From: Nostocoides sp. HKS02
GTDB taxonomy: Bacteria; Actinomycetota; Actinomycetes; Actinomycetales; Dermatophilaceae
Direction: 5' to 3'
DNA: 64,000 nt
Assembly: GCF_009707485.1 (NCBI RefSeq)
Contig: NZ_CP046121.1
Coordinates: 1,178,001-1,242,000 of the forward strand
This document shows positions 1 to 9,610 of the stretch, one piece after another; position 1 is the first letter of the stretch, and every line of letters starts with the position of its first letter. The translations under genes and the position numbers were made by a program. The notes under the pieces were generated by a model, which was given only the letters and a program-made list of their open reading frames with translations, did no database searches and had not been told where the DNA came from.

Positions 1-2
1 AG

Positions 3-1328
3 GCCGCCGCACTCGCGCCGCACGTCCGCGCCGTCGCCTCGAAGGACCGCCCGATGGTCGGTCACTTCACCGATGCCGAGGTGGTCCTGGAGTTCCTCGC
101 CCACGAGAAGCTCGCCCACCTCGCCGAGCTCGGCACCTCCTGCCCCGACCACTTCCTGCGCACCAAGGTCAAGCCCCTGGTCGTCGACGTCCCCGCGGAC
201 GCCAGCGTCGAGGACACCGTCGCCCGGCTCGGCGAGCGGCACGCGGCATACCGTGAGGACTACCAGGCTTACTACGACCGCCATGCGACGCCCAACTCCT
301 CCGCGATCCGTGGGGCCGACCCGGCGATCGTGCTCGTGCCCGGGGTCGGGATGTTCTCCTTCGGCAAGGACAAGCAGACTGCGCGGGTCGCCGGAGAGTT
401 CTACGTCAACGCCATCAACGTCATGCGCGGCGCCGAGTCGGTCTCGACGTACTCCCCCATCGACGAGTCCGAGAAGTTCCGGATCGAGTACTGGGCGCTC
501 GAGGAGGCCAAGCTGGCCCGCCTGCCCAAGCCCCGCTCCCACGCCGGCCGGATCGCCCTGGTGACCGGCGCCGCCTCCGGCATCGGCAAGGCGATCGCCA
601 CCCGCCTCGCGGCAGAGGGTGCCTGCGTCGTCATCGCCGACCTCGACCTCGCCAAGGCCCAGGACGCGGCGGCCGAGCTGGGCACCGCCGATGTCGCCGT
701 CGGAGTGCAGGCCAACGTCACCGACGCCGCGCAGGTGCAGGCTGCCGTGGACGCGGCCCTGCTCGCCTTCGGCGGACTCGACCTGCTGGTCAACAACGCT
801 GGTCTGTCGATCTCCAAGCCCCTGCTGGAGACCACCGAGGCCGACTGGGACCTGCAGCACGACGTCATGGCCAAGGGCAGCTTCCTCATGGCCAAGGCCG
901 CGGCGAAGGCGATGATCGACCAGAAGCTCGGCGGCGACATCGTGTACATCTCCTCCAAGAACTCCGTGTTCGCCGGTCCCAACAACATCGCCTACAGCGC
1001 CGTGAAGGCCGACCAGGCCCACCAGGTGCGCCTGCTGGCCGCCGAGCTCGGCGAGTACGGCATCAAGGTCAACGGCATCAACCCCGACGGGGTGGTCCGC
1101 GGTAGCGGCATCTTCTCCAGCGGGTGGGGTGCCAAGCGCGCCGCTGTCTACGGCGTGCCGGAGGAGGAGCTGGGGGCCTACTACGCGCAGCGGACGCTGC
1201 TCAAGCGCGAGGTGCTGCCCGACCACGTGGCCAATGCCGCAGCCCTGATCACCTCGGACGAGTTCAGCCACACCACCGGGCTGCACATCCCAGTCGACGC
1301 CGGCGTTGCCGCGGCCTTCCTGCGATAG
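3..1328 (+). CDS. rhaD: Bifunctional rhamnulose-1-phosphate aldolase / short-chain dehydrogenase (C-terminal part)
   Basis: The reading frame is open at the window edge, so only the last ~440 residues are visible; the family is usually about 680 residues. The visible part holds the end of the class II aldolase domain (LAHEKLAHLAELGTSCPDHF region), then an SDR domain from about residue 180 with a TGAASGIGKA cofactor loop, an NNAG motif and a YSAVK catalytic Tyr-Lys. In this family the aldolase splits L-rhamnulose-1-phosphate to dihydroxyacetone phosphate and L-lactaldehyde, and the SDR domain oxidises lactaldehyde to L-lactate. The kinase follows after 12 bases, in one operon. Function is inferred from domain order and context; confidence is high. 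Confidence 0.9.
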   Translation, partial: AAALAPHVRAVASKDRPMVGHFTDAEVVLEFLAHEKLAHLAELGTSCPDHFLRTKVKPLVVDVPADASVEDTVARLGERHAAYREDYQAYYDRHATPNSSAIRGADPAIVLVPGVGMFSFGKDKQTARVAGEFYVNAINVMRGAESVSTYSPIDESEKFRIEYWALEEAKLARLPKPRSHAGRIALVTGAASGIGKAIATRLAAEGACVVIADLDLAKAQDAAAELGTADVAVGVQANVTDAAQVQAAVDAALLAFGGLDLLVNNAGLSISKPLLETTEADWDLQHDVMAKGSFLMAKAAAKAMIDQKLGGDIVYISSKNSVFAGPNNIAYSAVKADQAHQVRLLAAELGEYGIKVNGINPDGVVRGSGIFSSGWGAKRAAVYGVPEEELGAYYAQRTLLKREVLPDHVANAAALITSDEFSHTTGLHIPVDAGVAAAFLR

Positions 1329-1340
1329 TCGGACCGGGCA

Positions 1341-2762
1341 ATGACAGCACGGGTGTTCGGCGCCATCGACATCGGCGCCTCCGGTGGCCGCGTCATGGCC
1401 GGCGTGGTCCATCGGGACGCGACCACGCTGCACACCGTGCACCGCTTCCCCAATGGCGCACTGCACCGTGACGGCCACCTCCGCTGGGACCTCACCGCCC
1501 TGTTCGCCGAGGTGCTGACCGGGCTGCGCGCCCTCGCGCGGGGCTTCCCGGAGGTGGAGTCGGTCGGCATCGACACCTGGGCGGTCGACTACGGGCTGCT
1601 TGACAGCGACGGTGCGCTGCTCGCCGAGCCGGTGTCCTACCGGGACACCAGGAGCGACGCAGCGGTGCCCCGCGTGCACGAACGCGTGAGCCGCGACGCC
1701 CTGTATGCCGTGAACGGGCTCCAGTTCCTGCCCTTCAACACCCTGTACCAGCTGGAGGCCGAGCGCGAGTCCCCGTTGTGGGACAAGGCAGCTCACCTCG
1801 TCCTGATCCCCGACCTCCTCGCGTACTGGCTCACCGGTGCCCTGGCGACCGAGGCCACCAACGCCTCGACCACCGGCCTCGTCGACGTGCGCACCGGGCA
1901 GTGGTCCACGCAGCTCCTGGACGACCTCGCGATCCCGCCCGCCCTGCTGCCGCCCCTCGAGCAGCCAGGGACGATCAGGGGTCGCCTCCTGCCCGCGGTC
2001 CTCGACCAGACGGGACTGTCGCCCAGAACCGTCGTCACCACCGTGGGCTCGCACGACACCGCCTCGGCGGTGGTCGGCGTCCCCGCCACGAGCTCGCGGT
2101 TCGCCTACGTCTCCAGCGGCACCTGGTCGCTCGTGGGGCTCGAGCTCGACAAGCCGGTCCTGACCGCCGAGAGCCAGCAGGCCAACTTCACCCACGAGGG
2201 CGGTGTCGACGGACGGATCCGCTTCCTGCGCAACGTCGGCGGCCTCTGGCTGCTCCAGGAGTCGCTGCGCGACTGGGCGGCGACAGGTCGACCGTTCACC
2301 GCCGCGGACCTCCTCGGCGAAGCCGAGGCCCTCCCCGCGGGCGGCCCGGTCGTCGATGTCGACGACCCAACCTTCATTCCTCCAGACGACATGCCGGCAC
2401 GGATCAGCGCAGCAGCCGTCTCGGCCGGGCTCGCACCCCCGAGTACCCCGGCCCAGACGGTGCGCTGCATCCTCGACTCGCTCGCGACGGCATACGCCCG
2501 GACGGTCCGGCAGGCGACCACGCTGGCCCAGCAGGACGCCGACGTGATCCACATCGTCGGCGGCGGTTCGCAGAACGCCCTGCTGGGCCAGCTCACCGCC
2601 GACCTGTCAGAACTGCCGGTCACCGCAGGGCCGGTCGAGGCGACGGCCCTGGGCAACGTGCTCGTCCAGGCGCGGGCGGTGGGCGCCGCGCCCGCCACCC
2701 TTGAACAGATCCGGGCCGGTCTCGCCCGCACCCAGGCGGTCCGCCGGTACCGCCCGTCGTGA
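1341..2762 (+). CDS. rhaB: Rhamnulokinase, FGGY family
   Basis: This 473-residue protein has the FGGY kinase layout. The N-terminal phosphate loop is GAIDIGASGGRVM, the substrate region is GIDTWAVDYGLLD, VGSHDTASAV lies mid-protein, and an adenosine motif HIVGGGSQNALL is near residue 400. Length fits rhamnulokinases. It phosphorylates L-rhamnulose with ATP to make the substrate of the aldolase encoded just upstream. Other FGGY sugar kinases (xylulo-, fuculokinase) are possible from motifs alone, but the adjacent rhamnulose-1-phosphate aldolase fusion makes rhamnulokinase the best call. Confidence 0.9.
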   Translation: MTARVFGAIDIGASGGRVMAGVVHRDATTLHTVHRFPNGALHRDGHLRWDLTALFAEVLTGLRALARGFPEVESVGIDTWAVDYGLLDSDGALLAEPVSYRDTRSDAAVPRVHERVSRDALYAVNGLQFLPFNTLYQLEAERESPLWDKAAHLVLIPDLLAYWLTGALATEATNASTTGLVDVRTGQWSTQLLDDLAIPPALLPPLEQPGTIRGRLLPAVLDQTGLSPRTVVTTVGSHDTASAVVGVPATSSRFAYVSSGTWSLVGLELDKPVLTAESQQANFTHEGGVDGRIRFLRNVGGLWLLQESLRDWAATGRPFTAADLLGEAEALPAGGPVVDVDDPTFIPPDDMPARISAAAVSAGLAPPSTPAQTVRCILDSLATAYARTVRQATTLAQQDADVIHIVGGGSQNALLGQLTADLSELPVTAGPVEATALGNVLVQARAVGAAPATLEQIRAGLARTQAVRRYRPS

Positions 2763-2841
2763 CACGCGCGCGGGGCGCCGACCAGGGGCCGACCGGCCCC
2801 ACCCACGAACGCGGTACGTTTCCTCGACGAACGGAGTGCGA

Positions 2842-3873
2842 ATGGCATCGGTGAGCATCAAGGACGTGGCGGCGCGGGCCGGGGTCTCCCTCGGCACGGT
2901 ATCCAACGTGCTCAACCGGCCGGCCGCCGTGCGCCCAGCGACCCGCGCCCGGGTCGAGGCCGCCATAGCCGAGCTGGGGTTCGTCCCCAATGGCTCGGCG
3001 AGGCAGCTCGCCGCCGGTCGCAGCCGGACCATCGCCTATCTGGTCCTCGACACCGCCAACCCGTTCTTCAACGACGTCGCCCGCGGCATCGAGGAGGTGG
3101 CGCGCACCAGCGGACTGTCGCTCTTTCTCTGCAACAGCGACCAGGACGCCGAGCGTGAGGACGAGTACCTCGAGCAGCTCGCCCAGCTTCGCGTGCGGGG
3201 TGTCCTCATCACTGCCATGGACTACTCCAACCCGCGGCTGAAGGGGCTGCGCGACCAGGGCGTGCCGGTCGTGCTCGTCGACCGCGCACCGGACACCCCC
3301 GAGGACTGGTGCACCGTCGGCGTCGACGACGTCACCGGCGGCAGCCTCGCCATCAGCCACCTGGTCGAGGGCGGCCACCGCAGGCTCGCCCTGGTGGGCG
3401 GTCCCGGCAACATCCCGCAGGTCGCCGACCGTCACACCGGAGCCGTCAACGCCATGGTGGATGCGGGGCTGGACCCACAGGACCTCGTCTGGATCCAGAC
3501 CGACGCCCTCACCATCGCTGACGGGCGCCGGGCGGGTGAGCGGCTGCTTGGGCTGCCCAAGCGCCGCAGGCCGAGCGGGGTCTTCTGTGCCAACGACCTG
3601 CTCGCCTTGGGGCTGCTCCAGCACCTCATCCAGCACGGGGTCCGCGTCCCGGAGGACGTCGCCATCGTGGGGTACGACGACATCGAGTACGCCGCCGGTG
3701 CGGCCGTCCCGCTGACCTCCGTCGCCCAGCCCCGGCTGCTCCTCGGCCGGACTGCCGCACGGCTCCTGGCAGAGGAGAGCGAAGCCGGAACCGACCACCA
3801 GCACCAGCACGTCGTCTTCCCCCCGGAGCTGGTGGCCAGGGCGTCCACCGCGGTCACGAGGACCGGTCCGTGA
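2842..3873 (+). CDS. LacI-family transcriptional regulator
   Basis: The chosen ATG gives 343 residues and starts right at the LacI helix-turn-helix (SIKDVAARAGVSLGTVSNVLNRP region). An upstream in-frame start inside rhaB would add a non-homologous arginine-rich leader. A periplasmic-binding-protein-like sugar domain follows, ending with the typical VAIVGYDDIEYA segment. It lies between rhaB and lutA and its stop overlaps the GTG of lutA by four bases, so it is probably co-transcribed. It likely represses or activates the rhamnose/lactate genes in response to a rhamnose intermediate; the effector is inference. Confidence 0.88.
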   Translation: MASVSIKDVAARAGVSLGTVSNVLNRPAAVRPATRARVEAAIAELGFVPNGSARQLAAGRSRTIAYLVLDTANPFFNDVARGIEEVARTSGLSLFLCNSDQDAEREDEYLEQLAQLRVRGVLITAMDYSNPRLKGLRDQGVPVVLVDRAPDTPEDWCTVGVDDVTGGSLAISHLVEGGHRRLALVGGPGNIPQVADRHTGAVNAMVDAGLDPQDLVWIQTDALTIADGRRAGERLLGLPKRRRPSGVFCANDLLALGLLQHLIQHGVRVPEDVAIVGYDDIEYAAGAAVPLTSVAQPRLLLGRTAARLLAEESEAGTDHQHQHVVFPPELVARASTAVTRTGP

Positions 3874-4625
3874 AGATCGCGCTGTTCGTGACCTGCCTGG
3901 GTGACGTGGTGTTCCCCGACGTGGGCAAGGCCACGGTGACGGTGCTCGAGCGGTTGGGGCACGAGGTGGTGTTTCCCGGCGAGCAGACGTGTTGCGGCCA
4001 GATGCACACGAACACCGGGTACCAGCGGGACGCCCTTGGCTTGGTCGCGCACCACGTCGAGGTCTTCGAGGCGGCCCTCGCGGCCGGGTGCGAGGCCGTC
4101 GTGGCGCCGTCGGGGTCCTGCGCGGGCTCGGTGCGCCACCAGCACGCGGCGGTGGCGCGCCGGTTCGGCGACGAGGCCCTGGCGGTGCGCGCCGAGGCCG
4201 TGGCGGCGCGGACGTACGAGCTGTCGCAGCTGCTGGTGGAGGTCCTCGGGGTGACCGACGTGGGGGCGTCGTTCCCGCACCGGGTGACCTACCACCCCAC
4301 GTGTCACTCGTTGCGGTTGCTGGGGGTCGGCGACGCGCCACTGCGGCTCCTGCGGGAGGTTCGCGGCATCGACCTCGTCGAGCTCCCAACGGCCGAGGTC
4401 TGCTGCGGGTTCGGGGGCACGTTCTCGGTCAAGAACGCCGAGACCTCCACGGCCATGCTCGCCGACAAGATGACGGCCGTGCTCACCACGCGGGCCGAGG
4501 TCGTCACGGCGGGCGACGCGTCGTGCCTGATGCACATCGGTGGTGGCCTCTCGAGGTTGCGGACCGGGGTGCGCCCGGTGCACCTCGCCGAGATCCTCGC
4601 CTCGACCGAGGGCGGCACCCGGTGA
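3870..4625 (+). CDS. lutA: L-lactate utilisation protein A, (Fe-S)-binding oxidoreductase
   Basis: This 251-residue protein has two Cys-rich CCG modules (TCCGQMHTN near residue 35, VCCGFGGTF near residue 175) plus isolated Cys in GSCAGS, HPTCHS and ASCLMH, as in LutA/GlcF-type subunits that bind a non-canonical Fe-S cluster. LutABC oxidises L-lactate to pyruvate at the membrane side of the cytoplasm. The GTG start overlaps the preceding regulator stop (GTGA). Placement directly after rhamnose genes fits its job: the rhamnose aldolase/dehydrogenase makes L-lactate, which this complex consumes. Confidence 0.92.
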   Translation: MKIALFVTCLGDVVFPDVGKATVTVLERLGHEVVFPGEQTCCGQMHTNTGYQRDALGLVAHHVEVFEAALAAGCEAVVAPSGSCAGSVRHQHAAVARRFGDEALAVRAEAVAARTYELSQLLVEVLGVTDVGASFPHRVTYHPTCHSLRLLGVGDAPLRLLREVRGIDLVELPTAEVCCGFGGTFSVKNAETSTAMLADKMTAVLTTRAEVVTAGDASCLMHIGGGLSRLRTGVRPVHLAEILASTEGGTR

Positions 4626-6145
4626 GCACCTTCCTGGGTATGCCGCGTGGCTGGGCCCCGGGTCCCGCCGGTGTGCGTGGTCCGGCCGCCGACACCGGGG
4701 TCGGTCAGCTGAGCGGTGACCGGTCGTTCCCCGCCGCGGCACACGACGCGCTCGCGGACACCCGGCTGCGGGCCAACCTGGCGCATGCCACCTCCACGAT
4801 CCGCGGCAAGCGCGCCCAGGTCGTCGCCGAGGTACCGGACTGGGAGGCGCTGCGTGATGCGGGGTCGGCGATCAAGGCCGACGCGATGGCCTGCCTGCCC
4901 GAGCTTCTCGAACAGCTCGAGGCCGCAGTGGTAGCCCGTGGCGGGGTGGTGCACTGGGCCCGCGATGCCGCGGAGGCGAACGCGATCGTGGTCGACCTGG
5001 TCAAGGCCACCGGCGCCGACGAGGTCGTCAAGGTCAAGTCGATGGCGACCCAGGAGATCGGGCTCAACGAGGCGCTCGACGCCGCCGGCATCACCCCCCA
5101 CGAGACCGACCTCGCCGAGCTCATCGTCCAGCTCGGGCGCGACAAGCCGTCGCACATCCTCGTGCCGGCGATCCACCGCGGCCGGGCCGAGATCCGCGAG
5201 ATCTTCGCGCGGGAGATGCCCGGCGTCGACCCGACCCTGACCGACGACCCGGCCGCGCTCGCGGCCGCAGCCCGCACCCATCTGCGCGAGGTGTTCCTGC
5301 GCGCCCGTGTGGCCGTGTCGGGTGCGAACTTCGCGGTCGCCGAGACCGGCACCCTGACCGTGGTCGAGTCCGAGGGCAACGGCCGGATGTGCCTGACCCT
5401 GCCCGAGGTCCTGATCACGGTGATGGGCATCGAGAAGGTCATCCCCACCTGGCGCGACCTGGAGGTCTTCCTCCAGCTACTCCCTCGCTCCTCCACAGGC
5501 GAGCGGATGAACCCCTACACCTCCACGTGGACCGGCGTGGTCCCAGGCGACGGGCCGCAAGAGTTCCACCTGGTGCTGCTCGACAACGGCCGCACCCGCG
5601 CCCTGGCCGACGAGCTCGGCCGGACCGCCCTGCACTGCATCCGCTGCTCGGCCTGCCTGAACGTCTGCCCTGTCTACGAACGCACCGGCGGCCATGCGTA
5701 CGGCTCGGTCTACCCCGGCCCGATCGGCGCGATCCTCACGCCTCTGCTGACCGGCCTGACCGGGGGCGACGACCCCAACGACTCGCTGCCCTACGCCTCC
5801 AGCCTCTGCGGCGCCTGCTACGACGTCTGCCCCGTGAAGATCAACATCCCCGACATCCTCGTCCAGCTGCGCGCCGAACACACCGAGGCCCACGCCGACA
5901 CCCATCGGCTGCCCAGCCCGGAAGCCGCCGCGATGAAGGCTGCCGCGTGGGTGATGGCCGACGACGGGCGCTTCGCGAAGGCGGGCCGGGCTGCGGGCTG
6001 GGCACGACACGGCATACGCGACGGCAAACCAGTCCTGCCGCTGCCGCCGCCCCTGAACGGGTGGACCGCCTCTCGGGACGCACCTGCCCTGCCCACGGAG
6101 ACCTTCCGCGACTGGTGGGACCGCACCCGCAAGGCGCCGCAGTGA
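4622..6145 (+). CDS. lutB: L-lactate utilisation protein B, 4Fe-4S ferredoxin-type subunit
   Basis: The GTG at the lutA stop gives 507 residues (about 470-500 is usual). The N-terminal LUD domain (RGKRAQVVAEVPDWEALRD region) precedes two 4Fe-4S motifs, CIRCSACLNVCPVYE near residue 340 and CGACYDVCPVKIN near residue 400. A longer upstream reading through lutA would be non-homologous. The protein is the electron-transfer core of lactate oxidation. Start and stop overlap the neighbours by four bases, which indicates translational coupling across lutA-lutB-lutC. Confidence 0.93.
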   Translation: MSTFLGMPRGWAPGPAGVRGPAADTGVGQLSGDRSFPAAAHDALADTRLRANLAHATSTIRGKRAQVVAEVPDWEALRDAGSAIKADAMACLPELLEQLEAAVVARGGVVHWARDAAEANAIVVDLVKATGADEVVKVKSMATQEIGLNEALDAAGITPHETDLAELIVQLGRDKPSHILVPAIHRGRAEIREIFAREMPGVDPTLTDDPAALAAAARTHLREVFLRARVAVSGANFAVAETGTLTVVESEGNGRMCLTLPEVLITVMGIEKVIPTWRDLEVFLQLLPRSSTGERMNPYTSTWTGVVPGDGPQEFHLVLLDNGRTRALADELGRTALHCIRCSACLNVCPVYERTGGHAYGSVYPGPIGAILTPLLTGLTGGDDPNDSLPYASSLCGACYDVCPVKINIPDILVQLRAEHTEAHADTHRLPSPEAAAMKAAAWVMADDGRFAKAGRAAGWARHGIRDGKPVLPLPPPLNGWTASRDAPALPTETFRDWWDRTRKAPQ

Positions 6146-6780
6146 GCGCCCCCGACACCGCCCGTGCGGAGGTCCTGGCCCGGATCCGCAGCGCTCTCGG
6201 CGATGGCGCCCCCGCCGCGCCGGTGCCCCGCGACTACCGCACCACCGGTGCCTTCGCCCCCGGCTCACCCGAGCTGGTCACCCAGCTCACCGAGCGCCTG
6301 CAGGACTACCGGGCGACCGTCATCCGGGTCGACAGCGAGGCCATGGTCGGCCATGCCGTCGCCGACGCCCTGACCTCCCGGACAGTCGACCACGCCATCG
6401 CGCCCCCGGGGCTGCCACCCGCCTGGACTGCCCGCCTGCCCCACGTCACCACCGACGACGGCAGCGCCACCGCCCGCGACCTCGACCAGATCCCCGCGGT
6501 CATCACCGGATCGGTCCTCGCGGTCGCCGACACCGGCACCATCGCCCTCGACGGCAGCCCCCTGTGCGGACGACGCGCCATCACCCTGGTTCCCGACACC
6601 CATCTGTGCATCGTGCTCGCGGGCGACATCGTGCACACCGTGCCCGAGGGGCTGGCCGGGCTCGACCCCGCCCGGCCACTCACCCTCATCAGCGGGCCGT
6701 CAGCCACCAGCGACATCGAGCTGAGCCGCGTCGAAGGCGTTCACGGCCCGCGCACCCTCATCGTCCTCATCGTTGGCTGA
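6142..6780 (+). CDS. lutC: L-lactate utilisation protein C (LUD domain)
   Basis: Starting at the GTG overlapping the lutB stop gives 212 residues, the family length. The LUD domain is recognisable by GTIALDGSP followed by TLVPDTHLCIV near the C-terminus. LutC is the third subunit of the lactate oxidation complex and has no cofactor motif of its own. It is the last gene of the rhamnose-lactate operon. The 3' end overlaps a small convergent reading frame on the minus strand by about 80 bases. Confidence 0.92.
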   Translation: MSAPDTARAEVLARIRSALGDGAPAAPVPRDYRTTGAFAPGSPELVTQLTERLQDYRATVIRVDSEAMVGHAVADALTSRTVDHAIAPPGLPPAWTARLPHVTTDDGSATARDLDQIPAVITGSVLAVADTGTIALDGSPLCGRRAITLVPDTHLCIVLAGDIVHTVPEGLAGLDPARPLTLISGPSATSDIELSRVEGVHGPRTLIVLIVG

Positions 6781-6948
6781 GCCTGCGGCGGCGGGTGAGC
6801 TCGCTGCCACGAGCCCGAGTGCCTCGTCGAGTGCTCGGCCAGTGAGTCGCCCCTGACAGGTGCGCACTGCGGTGATCACCTCCGCCAGCAGCTCGATCTC
6901 ACCCTCGAGCGCGTAGTCGGTGATCTCGTCTCCGAACAGTTCCCCCAT
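6700..6948 (-). CDS. Small acidic conserved-type hypothetical protein
   Basis: This 82-residue frame has a helical acidic N-terminal half (EITDYALEGEIELLAEVITA then LTGRALDEALGL). It resembles a group of short actinobacterial proteins with a pattern like EIELV..L..AAS...LT..EID..LG; that resemblance is from memory. The C-terminal half is low-complexity and overlaps the 3' end of lutC, so the stop may be extended relative to relatives. No clear ribosome binding site is seen. No function can be given. Confidence 0.45.
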   Translation of the reverse strand: MGELFGDEITDYALEGEIELLAEVITAVRTCQGRLTGRALDEALGLVAASSPAAAGSANDEDDEGARAVNAFDAAQLDVAGG

Positions 6949-7063
6949 GGCACCACAACGACGCGGCGGTGGTCATGGGTATGCCGCACCGGTGTCCAGA
7001 GCGCGTGGCGAGGCGAGTCGGGCCCGAACGGTCGATCCGGCCCTCGTCCGTTCGGCCGAGCCG

Positions 7064-8252
7064 TCAGCGGTCGGGCCAGCCGGTGTAGCCCTCGGCGAGC
7101 CAGGTGGACCCGGCCCGCGAGCCGACCACGGAGGCGAGCTCACCGATCTGACGCCGAATGTCGAAGTCGCTCGCGTCAGGCAGGCGGTGCAGCATCGTGG
7201 TCATCCAGTACGAGAAGTGCTGCGACCGCCACACCCTGGACAGGGCCCGCTGCGTGTAGCCCTCGAGGGCGTCGTCGTCGCCCGTGCGCAGGACGCGCTC
7301 GAGGGCCTCGGCCAGCACCCGCACGTCCGCCAGCGCGAGGTTAAGGCCCTTGGCCCCGGTCGGCGGCACCGTGTGGGCCGCGTCCCCGGCCAACAGCAGG
7401 TTGCCGTAGCGCATCGGCTCGTTGACGAAGCTCCGGAAGCGGAGCACCGCCTTGTCGGTGATCGGCCCCTCGACCAGAGCGTGGCCGTTGGCGCCGACCC
7501 TGGCCTGGAGCTCGGACCAGATCCGGTCGTCGGACCACGAGTCGACGTCCTCCTCGGGATCGCACTGGAAGTACATGCGCTGCATCGACTCGGTGCGCTG
7601 GCTGATGAGCGCGAACCCCCGCTCGGAGTGGTTGTAGATCAGCTCGGGTGCACTCTTCGGTGCCTGGCACAGGATCCCGAACCAGGCGAACGGGTACTCG
7701 CGAAAGTACTGCCGCCGCTGGCTTTCCGGGATCTCGTGGCGAGTCAGGCTGCGCGATCCGTCAGCGCCGACGAGGTACCGACAGTGGACCTCCTGCGACC
7801 CGCCGGAGGAGTCGGTGAAGCGGATCACGGGCCGCTCGCTGGTGAGGTCCGCGACGGCGGTGTCACTGACGCCGAAACGGACGTCCCCGCCGGCCTTCTC
7901 CCGCGCGGTCGCGAGGTCCGTGAAGACCGAGGTCTGCGGGTAGAGCCACACCGACGCCCCGACGAGGTCCCGGAAGTCGACGCGGTGCGAGGAGCCGCCG
8001 AAGGCCAGCTCGATGCCGGCATGCTCGTCACCGGCCGTGAGGACGCGGTCCGAGACCCCGCTGTCCACGAGGGAGCCGGACGCTGTCGCGTTCGAGGATG
8101 CCGGCGCGGACCGTGTTCTCGATCTCGAGCCGGGTGCGGTGGTCCACGACGACCGAGTCGATCCCCTGCAACGCGAGCAAGTGCGCGAGCATCAGGCCGG
8201 CGGGTCCGCCGCCGACGATGCCCACCTCGGTGGTGGTCACCTGCGGTGCCAT
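7064..8252 (-). pseudogene. pobA: 4-hydroxybenzoate 3-monooxygenase, frameshifted
   Basis: Two frames together cover a full PobA (about 395 residues; usual 394). The first carries the FAD motif GIVGGGPAGLM and ends after AGILERDSVRL. The second resumes at VDSGVSDRVLTAG and holds GWDSW-like core motifs and GDAAHTVPPTGAKGLNLA. The break is a one-base insertion in the GGG run at 8071-8073 (total length is 3n+1). The enzyme is a flavoprotein hydroxylating 4-hydroxybenzoate to protocatechuate with NAD(P)H. It starts 7 bases after pcaJ, so it belongs to the pca operon. Given five similar insertions elsewhere, sequence error is as likely as real inactivation. Confidence 0.85.
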
Positions 8253-8259
8253 GGCGTCC

Positions 8260-8949
8260 TCATCTCGGGCTCGAAGGCGTTGTTCCATCAAGGAGCGGTA
8301 TGCCGGTCAGCTCGCGAAGGCGTGCGACCTCGACCCCGAACACCTCGCGGACCACGACGCCCTCAGGGGCGATCAGGAAGACGGCGAGGTCGGTGTAGAC
8401 CCGGCTCACGCACGACACCCCGGTGAGCGGGTAGGTGCACTCGGGCACGAGCTTGGGGGCACCGTCGCGAGCGAGCAAGTTCATCATGACGAACGTCTGC
8501 TTGGCCCCGAGGGCGAGGTCCATGGCGCCCCCGACAGCGGGGATGTCACCGGGCTTGCCGGTGTGCCAGTTGGCGAGGTCGCCGGTCGCCGAGACCTGGT
8601 AGGCGCCGAGGACGCAGACGTCGAGGTGGCCGCCACGCATCATCGCGAACGAGTCGGCATGGTGGAAGTACGACGCCCCTGGGAGCTCGGTGACAGGCAC
8701 CTTGCCCGCGTTGATGAGGTCGGCGTCCACCTCGTCACCGTGCGCCTCTGGACCCATGCCCAGCATGCCGTTCTCGGTGTGCAGCATGACCGCGCCCTCG
8801 GGACTCAGGTGGTTGCCGACCTTGGTGGGCAAGCCGATCCCGAGGTTGACGAACGAGCCGTGCGGGATGTCTCGTGCGACCAAGGCGGCGAGGGAGTCCT
8901 GGTCCAGGCCCGCGTGAACCGGGACGGCTCGTCCCTGCGCCGGGCTCAC
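8260..8949 (-). CDS. pcaJ: 3-oxoadipate CoA-transferase subunit B
   Basis: The GTG overlapping the pcaI stop gives 229 residues, the expected size. The segment GLPTKVGNHL followed by HTENGMLGMGP contains the conserved glutamate (in ENG) of the beta subunit of class I CoA-transferases. With PcaI it activates 3-oxoadipate using succinyl-CoA. A longer in-frame reading through pcaI is a non-homologous artefact. It is the seventh gene of the pca operon; no thiolase (pcaF) follows, so the last step must be encoded elsewhere. Confidence 0.92.
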   Translation of the reverse strand: MSPAQGRAVPVHAGLDQDSLAALVARDIPHGSFVNLGIGLPTKVGNHLSPEGAVMLHTENGMLGMGPEAHGDEVDADLINAGKVPVTELPGASYFHHADSFAMMRGGHLDVCVLGAYQVSATGDLANWHTGKPGDIPAVGGAMDLALGAKQTFVMMNLLARDGAPKLVPECTYPLTGVSCVSRVYTDLAVFLIAPEGVVVREVFGVEVARLRELTGIPLLDGTTPSSPR

Positions 8950-9608
8950 CGCGCCACCTCGACGACACGGTCGACGTAGACGCACGGGGTGACGACGTGC
9001 TCGGGATCCAGCCCGCCGACCGGCACGATCGAGCCCACCTGCACGACGGTCGTCGTCGCGGCGGCCGCCATGATCGGGCCGAAGTTGCGGGCGGTCTTGC
9101 GGTACACGAGGTTGCCGAGAGTGTCGGCGACGTGCGCGGACACGAGGGCGACGTCCGCGTGCAAGGGGTACTCCAGCATGTAGTGCCGCCCGGCGATCTC
9201 GCGGACCTCCTTGCCCTCGGCCAGCGGCGTGCCGTACCCGGTCGGGGTGTAGAACGCCCCGATTCCCGCACCAGCGGCCCGAATTCGTTCGGCGAGGTTG
9301 CCCTGGGGCACCAGCTCGAGCTCCAGCTCCCCGGCCCGGTACGCCGCGTCGAAGTGCCACGAGTCCGCCTGACGGGGGAACGAGCAGACCATCTTGCGCA
9401 CCCGGCCGGCACGGATGAGGGCAGCCAGGCCGACGTCGCCGTTGCCCGCGTTGTTGTTCACCACCGTCAGGCCGGTGGCGCCCGACCCGATGAGCGCGTC
9501 GACGAGCTCGACGGGCTGGCCGGCCGGGCCGAAACCGCCGATCATCACCGTGGCGCCGTCCGCGATGCCTGCCACGGCCTCGGCCGGGCTCGACACGATC
9601 GTCGCCAT
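8946..9608 (-). CDS. pcaI: 3-oxoadipate CoA-transferase subunit A
   Basis: The 220-residue protein shows the alpha-subunit glycine-rich loop MIGGFGPAGQP near residue 21 and the VVNNNAG segment typical of 3-oxoadipate/3-oxoacid CoA-transferases. It starts 2 bases after pcaC stops and overlaps pcaJ by four bases, implying coupled translation of the two subunits in equal amounts. The related acetoacetate CoA-transferase (AtoD/ScoA) cannot be excluded on sequence alone; the pca context decides the call. Confidence 0.92.
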   Translation of the reverse strand: MATIVSSPAEAVAGIADGATVMIGGFGPAGQPVELVDALIGSGATGLTVVNNNAGNGDVGLAALIRAGRVRKMVCSFPRQADSWHFDAAYRAGELELELVPQGNLAERIRAAGAGIGAFYTPTGYGTPLAEGKEVREIAGRHYMLEYPLHADVALVSAHVADTLGNLVYRKTARNFGPIMAAAATTTVVQVGSIVPVGGLDPEHVVTPCVYVDRVVEVAR

Positions 9609-9610
9609 CC

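Noticed and set aside
2620..4389. 589-residue minus-strand open frame over rhaB, the LacI gene and lutA
   Set aside because: Antisense to three clear genes, rich in Arg, Pro and Ala; a GC-driven shadow.
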